Shown one piece after another: positions 52,399-63,094 of a stretch of DNA of 64,000 nucleotides (positions are counted from its first letter, which is position 1; each line of letters begins with the position of its first letter). Source of the DNA: Streptomyces malaysiense (GTDB lineage Bacteria; Actinomycetota; Actinomycetes; Streptomycetales; Streptomycetaceae); contig NZ_LBDA02000006.1 in NCBI RefSeq assembly GCF_000980885.2, forward strand, positions 1-64,000, written 5' to 3'. The notes under the pieces were generated by a model. The model was not told the DNA's origin and did no database searches. It saw only the letters and a program-made list of their open reading frames with translations. The position numbers and the translations under genes were made by a program.

Positions 52399-53174
52399 GC
52401 ACGTTCGCCCACGCCGTGCACGACTCGCGGACGATGCTGCGCCGCAACCTCAAGCACGCGATCCGCTACCCGTCCGTGGGGCTCGGCGCCGCCATGATGC
52501 CGATCCTGATGCTGGTGCTGTTCGTGTACGCCTTCGGGGGCTCGATCGGCGCCGGGATGGGCGGCCGGGACGCCTACATCGGCTACCTCACCCCCGGGAT
52601 CGTCGTCATGGGCGTGGCCGCCGGTTCGATGTCGACCTCGATCGCGGTCTGCAACGACATGACCGAGGGCATCATCAACCGCTTCCGCACCATGAACATC
52701 ACGCGCTCGTCCTTCCTGACGGGGCACGTGATCGGCAGCGTCATCCAGACGATGCTCTGCTGCGTCCCGGTCGTGGGCGTCGCCCTGGCGGTCGGCTTCC
52801 GCTCCGCGGCGGGCCCGCTGGAGTGGCTCGCCGCGGCCGGTCTCCTCGCGGCCATCGCGTTCGCGGTGACCTGGCTGTCGGTGGCGCTCGGGCTGATCTC
52901 CAAGACGGTCGAGTCCGCGAGCAACAAGCCGCTGCTGATCCAGTTCCTGCCGTTCCTCGGCTCGGCGTTCGTGCCGGCCGGGTCGATGGCGCCGGGGCTG
53001 CGCTGGTTCGCGGAGAACCAGCCGTTCACGCCGATGATCGAGACGCTGCGCGGACTGCTCTGCGGCACGGAGATCGGCGACGACGGGTGGATCTCGCTGG
53101 CCTGGTGCGCCGGGATCGCGCTGATCGGCTACCTCTGGTCGCGCTCGCTGTTCAACAGCGACACCAAGCGCTGA
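52395..53174 (+). CDS. ABC-2 permease (DrrB-type)
   Basis: A 259-residue membrane protein with six helices. The DrrB features are IRYPSVGLGAAMMPILMLV, GIVVMGVAAGSMSTSIAV and FAENQPFTPMIETLRGLL. It pairs with the DrrA-type ATPase by a 4-base overlap. Convergent with the TetR gene 39 bases downstream. Confidence 0.95.
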   Translation: MSTFAHAVHDSRTMLRRNLKHAIRYPSVGLGAAMMPILMLVLFVYAFGGSIGAGMGGRDAYIGYLTPGIVVMGVAAGSMSTSIAVCNDMTEGIINRFRTMNITRSSFLTGHVIGSVIQTMLCCVPVVGVALAVGFRSAAGPLEWLAAAGLLAAIAFAVTWLSVALGLISKTVESASNKPLLIQFLPFLGSAFVPAGSMAPGLRWFAENQPFTPMIETLRGLLCGTEIGDDGWISLAWCAGIALIGYLWSRSLFNSDTKR

Positions 53175-53213
53175 CCGCTCGGACGGGTCGACCGGTCCGG
53201 ATCGCGGGCCGGT

Positions 53214-53840
53214 TCAGTCCAGCCAGTGGTCGCGGCCGATGGTGATGAGCCGCAGCTGCCGGGTGGCCAGCCGGGCCACCCGGTCCCGCTCGTGCGCCGG
53301 ACCCTCCAGCGCCTCCAGGAACAGGGAGGCGCTGATCAGCATCTGGTCGACGTACAGGCGCGCGAGCATCAGCACGTCGTCGTCGCTCCAGCCCGCCGCC
53401 TCGGGATCCTGGGCGAGGGTGGCCTTCACCTCCTCGGCGAACCGGGCCAGCTGGCCGCCGATGGCCTCGCGCACCGGCTGCACCCCGCCGTGCCGCTCGC
53501 GGGCGATGAAGCGGACGTGGGAGGGGTGGGCGGCGACGTAGTGGGCGATCAGCTCCACCGCGCGCGTGATGCGTTCCTCGCTGTCGCCGGTGGTGGACAC
53601 CGTCTCGCGCACCATCGGGTGCAGGCTGCCGAGGGCCTCGTCGACCAGGGCGACGCCGAGGTCGGGGATGGAGCGGAAGTGCCGGTAGAAGGCGGTGGGG
53701 GCGAGACCGACGGCCCGGGTGACCTCGCGCAGGCCCAGGCTGCTCAGGCTCTGCTCCTCCAGCAGCGCGAGCGCCGCGTCCAGGAACGCCTGCCGGGTCT
53801 TCTGTTTCTGGGCCTGCCGGGCGCCGAGGGTGTGACTCAT
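53214..53840 (-). CDS. TetR-family transcriptional regulator
   Basis: A 208-residue repressor-type protein. N-terminal helix-turn-helix: RQAFLDAALALLEEQSLSSL, then LREVTRAVGLAPTAFYRHF. Ligand domain ~75-205 with a FabR-like region (YIAHYVAAHPSHVRF-like: AHYVAAHPSHVRFIAR). Starts ATG at 53840. It faces the small membrane genes at 53987 across a region carrying a GTGAACA...TGTTCAC palindrome. It resembles TetR regulators of membrane-lipid genes, but the target is not proven. Confidence 0.93.
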   Translation of the reverse strand: MSHTLGARQAQKQKTRQAFLDAALALLEEQSLSSLGLREVTRAVGLAPTAFYRHFRSIPDLGVALVDEALGSLHPMVRETVSTTGDSEERITRAVELIAHYVAAHPSHVRFIARERHGGVQPVREAIGGQLARFAEEVKATLAQDPEAAGWSDDDVLMLARLYVDQMLISASLFLEALEGPAHERDRVARLATRQLRLITIGRDHWLD

Positions 53841-53848
53841 GTCATCCA

Positions 53849-53932
53849 GTTAACAACTGTTCTCTGGAATTGGAAAGCCGCCGGACGCGCTAGACTCAAA
53901 GTCAGTGAACAAGTGTTACTACAACTGTTCAC
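53849..53932. promoter_or_regulatory. Candidate TetR operator and divergent promoter
   Basis: Palindrome GTGAACA-14 bases-TGTTCAC (53905-53932), with inner partial symmetry, and a related half-site AACTGTTC at 53857-53864. A -10-like TAGACT (53891-53896) precedes the palindrome on the plus strand. The layout suits a TetR dimer blocking both its own gene and the small membrane genes. Confidence 0.55.
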
Positions 53933-53986
53933 CGAAACTTTACGGAGCACTGGAACACGAGGCATCTCGGAGGGGGATCTTTTCCC

Positions 53987-54154
53987 ATGTTGTTCCTCGT
54001 CGCCGCACTCATGCTGCTCGGTGTGGTGCTGGGCACCGTCGCCCACGCGCCGCTGAGCGTCACCGGCGTGCTGGCCGCCGTCATCGCCGTCTGGCTCGGC
54101 GTCTTCGCCGTCCGGGAGCGGATCGGCCGCCGCCGGCGCACCTCGGCCAACTGA
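53987..54154 (+). CDS. Small two-helix membrane protein
   Basis: A 55-residue protein: MLFLVAALMLLGVVLGTVAH, a short loop, then a second helix (VLAAVIAVWLGVFAV) and an Arg-rich tail RERIGRRRRTS. GGAGGGGG lies about 11 bases before the ATG. It is followed after 30 bases by the DUF4190 gene, and both lie downstream of the TetR operator. Function unknown; third-position GC bias supports coding. Confidence 0.75.
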   Translation: MLFLVAALMLLGVVLGTVAHAPLSVTGVLAAVIAVWLGVFAVRERIGRRRRTSAN

Positions 54155-54184
54155 CCGCCCACCGACCACCGGGAGTCCAGCACC

Positions 54185-54463
54185 ATGCAACTCACCGCAC
54201 CGGCCGCGGGCCGCCCCGAGGCCCCCGCCCGCAACGGCGACGCCGACGGCATGGCCGTCGCGTCCTTCGTCCTCGGCCTCCTCGGCCTCCTCGTCCTGAA
54301 CCTCTTCCTCGGCCCGATCGCCATCGCCCTGTCCGCGATCTCCCTGTGGCGCGGCACCACCCGCCGCGGCCGCGCCTGTCTGGGTCTGGCCCTGGGCGTC
54401 GCCGACCTCGCCGTGCTGCTGATCGCCATCCAGATCTCCAACACGGTGTCCTGGAGCCTGTGA
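54185..54463 (+). CDS. DUF4190 family small membrane protein
   Basis: A 92-residue protein with two hydrophobic helices: MAVASFVLGLLGLLVLNLFL and LALGVADLAVLLIAIQI. The middle loop LSAISLWRGTTRRGRACLG is typical of DUF4190. Function unknown. Probably co-transcribed with the 55-residue membrane gene and controlled by the divergent TetR protein. Confidence 0.85.
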   Translation: MQLTAPAAGRPEAPARNGDADGMAVASFVLGLLGLLVLNLFLGPIAIALSAISLWRGTTRRGRACLGLALGVADLAVLLIAIQISNTVSWSL

Positions 54464-54525
54464 GCCGCCGGCCCGGCCGAGGGCGCGCCGACGGGGAGGC
54501 GGCCGCGCCGTAGAATCTCCCCACC

Positions 54526-55695
54526 ATGGCTTACCTCGACCACGCCGCGACCACCCCGATGCTCCCGGAGGCGGCAGCGGCCCTGACCGCGCAGTTGAGC
54601 GTCACGGGCAACGCCTCCTCCCTGCACGCCTCCGGCCGCCGGGCCCGTCGTACGGTCGAGGAGTCACGCGAGAGCCTCGCGGACGCGCTCGGCGCGCGGC
54701 CCAGCGAGGTGGTGTTCACCTCCGGCGGCACCGAGGCCGACAACCTGGCCGTGAAGGGCCTGTACTGGGCCCGCCGCGCCGCCGACCCCGCCCGTACCCG
54801 CGTCCTGTCCAGCCCCGTCGAGCACCACGCCGTCCTCGACGCCGTGCACTGGCTCGGCGAGCACGAGGGCGCCACCGTCGAGTACCTCCCCGTCGACGGG
54901 TACGGCCGCGTCCACCCCGACGCCCTGCGCGAGGCTGTCGCCCGCAACCCCGGGGACGTCGCGCTGGCCACCGTGATGTGGGCCAACAACGAGATCGGCA
55001 CGATCATGCCGATCCGCGAACTCGCCGACGTCGCCGCCGAGTTCGACATCCCGCTGCACGCCGACGCCGTCCAGGCCTTCGGTCAGGTCCCCGTCGACTT
55101 CGGTGCCGCCGGCCTCGCCGCGATGACCGTCTCGGGACACAAGATCGGCGGCCCGTACGGCATCGGCGCCCTGCTGCTGGGCCGCGAGTACACCCCCGTA
55201 CCCGTCCTGCACGGCGGCGGCCAGGAGCGGCATGTGCGCTCCGGCACCCTCGACGTCCCCGCCATCGCCTCCTTCGCCGTCGCCGGCCGGGTCGCGACGG
55301 AGCGGCGTGCGCGCTTCGCCCGTGAAGTGGGCGCCCTGCGCGACCGGTTGGCCGACGCCGTGCGAGCCGCCGTACCGGACGCGATCCTCGGCGGCGACCC
55401 CGCCCCCGGCGGCCGGCTGCCCGCCAACGCGCACTTCACCTTCCCCGGCTGTGAGGGCGACTCCCTGCTGCTCCTGCTGGACGCCCAGGGCATCGAGTGC
55501 TCCACCGGCTCCGCCTGCACGGCGGGTGTCGCCCAGCCCAGCCATGTGCTGCTCGCCGCCGGCGTCGACCCCGACCTGGCCCGCGGCACCCTGCGCTTCT
55601 CCCTCGGTCACACCTCCACCGGGGCGGACGTGGACGCGGTCGCCAAGGCCATCGGCCCGGCGGTGGAACGTGCCCGCGCGGCCGGCCTCACCTGA
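54526..55695 (+). CDS. Cysteine desulfurase (NifS/IscS family)
   Basis: A 389-residue PLP enzyme that moves sulfur from cysteine to a persulfide. Opening [17 protein letters not shown] Lys in [15 protein letters not shown] (K206); catalytic loop Cys in STGSACTAG (C331), a long-loop class I arrangement. ATG at 54526. mnmA follows on the same strand 320 bases on, so tRNA 2-thiouridine formation is the likely main use; thiazole and iron-sulfur supply are other options. A GGCCTCA/TGAGGCC hairpin spans its stop codon. The 3' region faces a riboswitch on the opposite strand. Confidence 0.94.
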   Translation: MAYLDHAATTPMLPEAAAALTAQLSVTGNASSLHASGRRARRTVEESRESLADALGARPSEVVFTSGGTEADNLAVKGLYWARRAADPARTRVLSSPVEHHAVLDAVHWLGEHEGATVEYLPVDGYGRVHPDALREAVARNPGDVALATVMWANNEIGTIMPIRELADVAAEFDIPLHADAVQAFGQVPVDFGAAGLAAMTVSGHKIGGPYGIGALLLGREYTPVPVLHGGGQERHVRSGTLDVPAIASFAVAGRVATERRARFAREVGALRDRLADAVRAAVPDAILGGDPAPGGRLPANAHFTFPGCEGDSLLLLLDAQGIECSTGSACTAGVAQPSHVLLAAGVDPDLARGTLRFSLGHTSTGADVDAVAKAIGPAVERARAAGLT

Positions 55696-55699
55696 GGCC
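55684..55699 (+). terminator. Short hairpin across the cysteine desulfurase stop
   Basis: GGCCTCA-CC-TGAGGCC (55684-55699) is a 7-bp stem with a two-base loop that includes the TGA stop. It could terminate the plus-strand transcript, or an antisense transcript coming from the right. Too short to be certain. Confidence 0.3.
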
Positions 55700-55724
55700 G
55701 CCGGGCGGAAGAGGGCGCGAGAAC

Positions 55725-55904
55725 GACCTACGAGGCGGGTTCCCTTCGCCGGCATTGTCCGGATCAGGTGTATGGAGGTCGCCTTCCGGTCTACGACCAT
55801 CCGGCCTCTCAGCCCGAGCGTCGACGTCGGCACCAGCGGATCCCTCGCGGTCTCACGCTGACGTCGGCTACTCCGCTTGAACTCCCTCACTCGTCTCGTA
55901 GGTC
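55725..55904 (-). promoter_or_regulatory. TPP riboswitch-like element, antisense to cysteine desulfurase gene
   Basis: Read on the minus strand: GGTGCC (55829-55834), GGGCTGAGAGG (around 55807-55812) and ACCTGATCCGGACAATGCC followed by GGCGAAGGGAA (55740-55769). These match the THI-box core (CTGAGA; CCTGAT-CCGG-AATGCCGGCGAAGGGA), with one deviation, C for U before AATGCC. GACCTACGAG/CTCGTAGGTC (55725-55734 and 55895-55904) would close a P1-like stem, though 60 extra bases sit in the 5' half. The only gene downstream on this strand would be the antisense of the desulfurase. Confidence 0.7.
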
Positions 55905-56015
55905 TGCTAAGAGCATAAGCCCGTCCATATCAGACATAAAGGGCCTGGTTCATGATTTTTCCGGAGTCCGGCACCCGGCCGCCCGGGTTCCGGCGCCCCG
56001 TACCCTGGAGGGGTT

Positions 56016-57137
56016 ATGACTGAGACCCCGCAGCGCCCCCTCCGCGTCCTCGCCGCCATGTCCGGCGGGGTCGACTCCGCCGTCGCCGCCGCGCGCGCCG
56101 CGGAAGCCGGCCATGACGTCACCGGCGTCCATCTCGCGCTCTCCGCCAACCCCCAGTCCTTCCGGACCGGCGCGCGGGGCTGTTGCACCATCGAGGACTC
56201 GCGCGACGCCCGCCGTGCCGCCGACGTCATCGGCATCCCCTTCTACGTGTGGGACCTCGCCGACCGCTTCCGCGAGGACGTCGTCGAGGACTTCATCGCC
56301 GAGTACGAGGCCGGCCGCACCCCCAACCCGTGCCTGCGGTGCAACGAGAAGATCAAGTTCGCCGCCCTCCTGGACAAGGCCCTCGCCCTCGGCTTCGACG
56401 CCGTCTGCACCGGCCACTACGCCCAGGTGATCGTCCGCGCGGACGGCTCCCGCGAGCTGCACCGCGCCTCCGACATGGCCAAGGACCAGTCGTACGTGCT
56501 CGGCGTCCTGGACGGGAAGCAGCTCGCGCACGCGATGTTCCCGCTCGGCGACACGGTCACCACCAAGGAGGAGATCCGCGCCGAGGCCGAGCGCCGGGGC
56601 CTCGCGGTGGCGAAGAAGCCCGACTCGCACGACATCTGCTTCATCGCCGACGGCGACACCCAGGGCTTCCTCGCCCAGCGGCTCGGCAAGGCCGAGGGCG
56701 ACATCGTGGACGAGTCCGGCGCCCGCCTGGGCACGCACGAAGGGGCGTACGGCTTCACGATCGGCCAGCGCAAGGGCCTGCGCATCGGCACCCCGGCCCC
56801 CGACGGGAAGCCGCGCTACGTCCTCGACATCTCCCCGGTGGACAACACCGTCACGGTCGGCCCGGCCGCCGCCCTGGACGTCACCGCCCTCACCGCGATC
56901 AAGCCCCGCTGGTGCGGCACCGCCCCCACCGGCCCCGGCACCTACACCGCCCAGCTGCGCGCCCACGGCGGCGAGACCGAGGTGCGTGCCGAGCCGGCCG
57001 ACGGCGGACTGCGCGTCACCTTCGCCGAACCGGTGCGGGGCGTCGCCCCCGGCCAGGCGATCGTGCTGTACGACGGCACGCGCGTCGTCGGCTCGGCCAC
57101 GATCGCCTCCACCACCCGGGTGACGACGGCGGCGTAA
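56016..57137 (+). CDS. mnmA: tRNA-specific 2-thiouridylase
   Basis: A 373-residue enzyme forming 2-thiouridine at tRNA position 34. PP-loop [14 protein letters not shown], catalytic Cys pair in [14 protein letters not shown] and [11 protein letters not shown], and C-terminal beta-barrel from [11 protein letters not shown] onward. Start ATG at 56016 preceded by GGAGGGG. It needs persulfide from a cysteine desulfurase, which the gene upstream provides. Confidence 0.96.
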   Translation: MTETPQRPLRVLAAMSGGVDSAVAAARAAEAGHDVTGVHLALSANPQSFRTGARGCCTIEDSRDARRAADVIGIPFYVWDLADRFREDVVEDFIAEYEAGRTPNPCLRCNEKIKFAALLDKALALGFDAVCTGHYAQVIVRADGSRELHRASDMAKDQSYVLGVLDGKQLAHAMFPLGDTVTTKEEIRAEAERRGLAVAKKPDSHDICFIADGDTQGFLAQRLGKAEGDIVDESGARLGTHEGAYGFTIGQRKGLRIGTPAPDGKPRYVLDISPVDNTVTVGPAAALDVTALTAIKPRWCGTAPTGPGTYTAQLRAHGGETEVRAEPADGGLRVTFAEPVRGVAPGQAIVLYDGTRVVGSATIASTTRVTTAA

Positions 57138-57143
57138 CCCCGT

Positions 57144-57926
57144 CTAACCGGCGAAGAAGTCGGCCAGCACCGGCCCCAGCACCTCCGGCTCCACCATGTG
57201 GGTCTGCCCCTCCAGGACCCGGTACGCTCCGCCGGGCACCGCGTCCGCGATGTCCCGGCCGGCCCGCCGCATCCACTCGGGGCTCGCGCCGCCCACGACC
57301 GCCAGCAGCGGCGCGGAGACGTCCGTCAGGCGGGCACGGGGGAGCAGTCCGTCGCCCATGACCGCGTCGTCGTACGCGAGGCTCGGCGCGGCGGCCTCCA
57401 GGCCCGGCCACATGGGGGACTGCCGGGCGCGCTGGATCATCTCCTCGCCGAGCCCGGTGAGCCGCAGGAACAGCTCGACGGCGTCCCCGCGCCGGTCCTG
57501 TGCGAGCGCCTGCCCGAGGTCCCGCTTGTACGCGGCCTCCCGCTCGGCGCCGCCCGCCAGATGGTCCGCGTACGGCACCTCGTACACCGCCGTACGGGTG
57601 ACCGGCAGCCCGCTCGCCGCCGCCTCCAGTGCCAGCGCGCCGCCGGAGGAGACGCCGAACAGCGCGGCGTCGCCGCCGACCGCGTCCAGCAGCGCGGCCA
57701 GGTCCTCGACCTCGCGGTCCACCGCGTACGGCGCCGTGTCGCCGCTCCTGCCGCGGCCCCGGCGGTCGTAGACGACGGCCGTCACCCGGTCCGCGAGCCG
57801 CTCGGCCAGGGGAGCCAGGGTGCCGCCGGTGGACATCGCGCCGCTCACCAGGATCACCACGGGCCCCCGGCCGGTCACCGCGTAGGCGAGTGGGGTTCCG
57901 TCGCGGGAAGTCGTCTTCTCGTCCAT
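57144..57926 (-). CDS. Alpha/beta-hydrolase
   Basis: A 260-residue hydrolase. VVILVSGAMSTGGT is the oxyanion region, AVVYDRRGRGRSGD the family loop, ALFGVSSGGALALE the nucleophile elbow (Ser in GVSSGG), and VLEGQTHMV carries the His. No signal. Convergent with mnmA, six bases apart. The substrate is not evident. Confidence 0.88.
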   Translation of the reverse strand: MDEKTTSRDGTPLAYAVTGRGPVVILVSGAMSTGGTLAPLAERLADRVTAVVYDRRGRGRSGDTAPYAVDREVEDLAALLDAVGGDAALFGVSSGGALALEAAASGLPVTRTAVYEVPYADHLAGGAEREAAYKRDLGQALAQDRRGDAVELFLRLTGLGEEMIQRARQSPMWPGLEAAAPSLAYDDAVMGDGLLPRARLTDVSAPLLAVVGGASPEWMRRAGRDIADAVPGGAYRVLEGQTHMVEPEVLGPVLADFFAG

Positions 57927-57963
57927 GTCCGTGCAGACTGCCGCACGAGGGCGGACTCGTCGC

Positions 57964-58287
57964 TCACGACACGTCGACGTCGTAGAAGCAGAGATGGTCC
58001 TTGATCGGCGCGACCTCCGGCTTCGGCTCGTGGTACGCCCAGACCAGGTCCGGCGCGTCCGGCAGCGACCAGTAGGACGCCGTGCCCTTGAACGGGCAGA
58101 CGGTGTGGGTCCCGGACGGGGTCAGCAGGTCGACGCGCACGTCCTCGGGCGGGATGTAGTAGCGCGCCGGGCAGCCCGTCTCGCGCAGTACGAGGGGGCG
58201 GTCGGTCTCCGCGAGCACCTGGTCGCCGTGCACCACGCGCACGTGCCGCTCGCCGGCTTCGATGGTGATGGTGTGTCCTTCGGCCAT
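57964..58287 (-). CDS. DUF427 family protein
   Basis: A 107-residue protein. It begins MAEGHTITIEAGERHVRV, and has RPLVLRETGCPARYYIPPED and CPFKGTASYWSL, the DUF427 beta-barrel hallmarks. Function unknown. ATG at 58287. It is divergent from the LOG-like gene. Confidence 0.9.
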   Translation of the reverse strand: MAEGHTITIEAGERHVRVVHGDQVLAETDRPLVLRETGCPARYYIPPEDVRVDLLTPSGTHTVCPFKGTASYWSLPDAPDLVWAYHEPKPEVAPIKDHLCFYDVDVS

Positions 58288-58338
58288 ACCTGGACAGCGC
58301 CGCCGGGCGCCAGGTTCTTCCCGCGTACGGTAGGGGCC

Positions 58339-58878
58339 ATGAACATCTGCGTCTTCCTCTCCGCCGCCGACCTCGACGAGCGGTACACCCGCCCCGCCCG
58401 TGAGTTCGCGGAGCTGATCGGCAAGGGCGGGCACACCCTGGTCTGGGGCGGTTCCAACGTCGGTCTGATGAAGGTCGTCGCCGACGGGGTGGAGGAGGCG
58501 GGCGGCCGGCTGGTCGGCGTGTCCGTGGAGTTCCTGGCCAACAAGACCCGGCCCGCCGCCGACGAGATGGTGATCGCCTCCGACCTCGCGGAGCGCAAGA
58601 AGCTGCTCCTGGAGAAGGCCGACGCCGTGGTCATCATGGTGGGCGGCACCGGCACCCTGGACGAGGCCACCGAGATCCTGGAGCTGAAGAAGCACGGCCG
58701 CACCCGGAAGCCGGTGGTGCTGCTGAACACGGCCGGGTTCTACGACGGGCTGCGCGAGCAGTTCCGCCGCATGGAGGAGGAGGGCTTCCTGCCCCGCCCC
58801 CTGGCCGACCTGGTCTTCTTCGCCGAGGAGCCGTCCGGCGCGCTGGCCTACCTGGAGGAGCAGGCCGGCACCCGCTGA
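58339..58878 (+). CDS. LOG-family (nucleotide 5'-monophosphate phosphoribohydrolase-like) protein
   Basis: A 179-residue Rossmann-fold protein of the LOG/TIGR00730 family: VWGGSNVGLMKVVADGV and the active-site region VIMVGGTGTLDEATEI. The usual PGGxGTxxE motif is here VGGTGTLDE, with Val for Pro; the Glu and Gly residues are kept. Family members hydrolyse nucleoside monophosphates, including cytokinin ribosides. Start ATG at 58339. The SDR gene follows 16 bases on, so they are probably co-transcribed. Confidence 0.86.
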   Translation: MNICVFLSAADLDERYTRPAREFAELIGKGGHTLVWGGSNVGLMKVVADGVEEAGGRLVGVSVEFLANKTRPAADEMVIASDLAERKKLLLEKADAVVIMVGGTGTLDEATEILELKKHGRTRKPVVLLNTAGFYDGLREQFRRMEEEGFLPRPLADLVFFAEEPSGALAYLEEQAGTR

Positions 58879-58894
58879 TGCGAGCATGGCGGGT

Positions 58895-59584
58895 ATGGCT
58901 ACACATGTGATCACCGGGGCCGGTTCCGGCATCGGCGCGGCAGTCGCCCGCCGGCTGCACGCGCGCGGGGACGAACTCGTGCTGCACGCGCGGGACGCGG
59001 GGCGCGCGAAGGAACTGGCCGCGGAGTTTCCCGGGTCCCGCACCCTGGTGGGCGACCTCGCCGAACCGGACCGGCTCTCCTGGGCGTTCTCCCACCAGAC
59101 ACCGCCGGACCGGGTGGACTCCCTGCTGCACATCGCCGGCGTGGTGGACCTCGGCGAGGTCGGCGAGCTGACCCCCCGGTCCTGGCGCCACCAGCTCGAC
59201 GTCAACCTCGTCGCCCCCGCCGAGCTGACCCGCCTCCTGCTGCCCCAGCTGCGCGCGTCCCGCGGCCACGTCCTCTTCGTCAACTCCGGGGCGGGCCTCG
59301 CCGCCCACGCCGGCTGGGCCGCCTACGCCGCCTCCAAGCACGGCCTCAAGGCCCTCGCCGACGCCCTGCGCCAGGAGGAGCACGCCGGCGGAGTCCGCGT
59401 CACCTCCGTCTACCCCGGCCGCACCGCCGGCCCGATGCAGGCCAAGGTGCACCAGCAGGAGGGCAAGGAGTACGACGCCGGGAAGTGGATCGACCCCGAG
59501 TCGGTCGCCACCACGATCCTGATGGCCCTCGACCTGCCCCGGGACGCCGAGGTCAACGACCTGACGGTGCGTCCGGGCCGCTGA
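58895..59584 (+). CDS. Short-chain dehydrogenase/reductase
   Basis: A 229-residue Rossmann enzyme. TGAGSGIGAAVARRL is the NAD(P) motif, YAASKHGLKAL holds the catalytic Tyr/Lys, and VNSGAGLAAH the Ser. MATHVITGAGSG at 58895 is favoured over an ATG at 58886 by family agreement, though the ribosome site is weak. It follows the LOG gene closely. Substrate not evident. Confidence 0.88.
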   Translation: MATHVITGAGSGIGAAVARRLHARGDELVLHARDAGRAKELAAEFPGSRTLVGDLAEPDRLSWAFSHQTPPDRVDSLLHIAGVVDLGEVGELTPRSWRHQLDVNLVAPAELTRLLLPQLRASRGHVLFVNSGAGLAAHAGWAAYAASKHGLKALADALRQEEHAGGVRVTSVYPGRTAGPMQAKVHQQEGKEYDAGKWIDPESVATTILMALDLPRDAEVNDLTVRPGR

Positions 59585-59614
59585 GCCGCCCCGCGGGTTC
59601 CGTAGGCTTCTCCG

Positions 59615-60622
59615 GTGAGCGAAAAGAGCGTGTTCAGGTTCGCCGGGGCCACCGGAGTCGGGTCCATGCCCGGCGGGGACGCCCGGGAGGCCGCCAAGAC
59701 CGTCACCGGGTCCTTCGAGGACTTCCCGTATCTGCCCGAACTGCCCGCCCGCGGCCCCGGCGCCGACATGATCGGCCGGACCGCCGGGATGCTGGTCGAG
59801 CTGTACGCGCGCGTGGAGCCCAGCGGCTGGCGGATCGGCGACCGGCCGGGGCGGGACACCCGGCGGGCGCGGGCCTGGCTGGGGGAGGACCTGGACGCGC
59901 TGGAGGAGTTCACCCAGGGGTACGAGGGCGACCTCAAGGTGCAGGCGGTCGGGCCCTGGACGCTCGCCGCCGCCCTGGAGCTGAGGAACGGCGAGGCCGC
60001 CCTGTCCGACCCCGGCGCCTGCCGGGACCTCGCCGCCTCCCTCGCCGAGGGGATCGGGCTCCATCTCGCCGAGGTCCGGCGCCGGGTCCCCGGCGCCCGC
60101 GTCCTGCTCCAGCTCGACGAGCCCTCCCTCACCCCCGTACTGCGCGGCCGGGTCCGCACCGCCAGCGGCTACCGCACCCACCGCGCCGTGGACCGCCAGC
60201 TCGTCGAGCACACCCTGCGCGACGTCGTCGGCGCCCACCCCGACGGTCCCGTCGCCGTCCACTCCTGCGCCCCCGACGTCCCGTTCGCCCTGCTGCGCCG
60301 GGCCGGCGCCGACGCCGTGTCGTTCGACTTCGCGCTGCTCACCGAGCGTGACGACGATGCGATCGGTGAGGCCGTCGAGGCCGGGACCCGGCTGTTCGCC
60401 GGTGTCGTGCCGGGCACGGACGGCCCATTGTCAGACCCTGCCGGTAGCGTCATGGGTGTCAGGACGTTGTGGCGCAGGCTGGGCTTGCATCCGGGCCTGC
60501 TCGCCGAGGCGGTCACGGTCACCCCGGCGTGCGGTCTCGCGGGCGCTTCCCCCGCTTACGCGCGCCAGGCGCTCGCCCATTGCGTCCGGGCGGCGAGATC
60601 CCTCGCGGACAACCCAGAGTAA
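59615..60622 (+). CDS. Cobalamin-independent methionine synthase-like protein (MetE C-terminal type)
   Basis: A 335-residue single-domain MetE_C-like protein. VGSMPGGDAREAAK opens the domain; VLLQLDEPSLTPVL and AVHSCAPDVPFALL (zinc-binding His and Cys) and TPACGLAGASP (third zinc Cys) are present. It is half the length of true MetE and lacks the N-terminal domain, so it may transfer methyl groups from another donor. GTG at 59615. It lies 15 bases from ligA. Confidence 0.9.
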   Translation: MSEKSVFRFAGATGVGSMPGGDAREAAKTVTGSFEDFPYLPELPARGPGADMIGRTAGMLVELYARVEPSGWRIGDRPGRDTRRARAWLGEDLDALEEFTQGYEGDLKVQAVGPWTLAAALELRNGEAALSDPGACRDLAASLAEGIGLHLAEVRRRVPGARVLLQLDEPSLTPVLRGRVRTASGYRTHRAVDRQLVEHTLRDVVGAHPDGPVAVHSCAPDVPFALLRRAGADAVSFDFALLTERDDDAIGEAVEAGTRLFAGVVPGTDGPLSDPAGSVMGVRTLWRRLGLHPGLLAEAVTVTPACGLAGASPAYARQALAHCVRAARSLADNPE

Positions 60623-62836
<2,214 letters not shown>

Positions 62837-63094
62837 CGGTTGAAGGCCACCCGTTCGGCGCATACCAGTTGCATACGGGTGGCCCCGGCGCATTCGGGCA
62901 ACCGCCGACGACCGGTGCCCGTGGAAGCCCCGCGCGGCCTAGTGTTGAGTTGTGCACCTGCCGTGCCCGGCGGCGGACGGGGGCATTTCCCTGCCCGCCG
63001 CGGGCGCGGCAAGGGTTTCTTCAGCGCGAAGCCGTCGATGGCGTCTGACATCGGCCGCGTGGCGTGGGCACCGCCGGCTGTGAGAGGGACGGGA

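Noticed and set aside
54664..55890. A minus-strand gene downstream of the TPP-like element
   Set aside because: The open frame is the antisense shadow of the cysteine desulfurase: Gly/Val/Glu-rich, no domain, no ribosome site.
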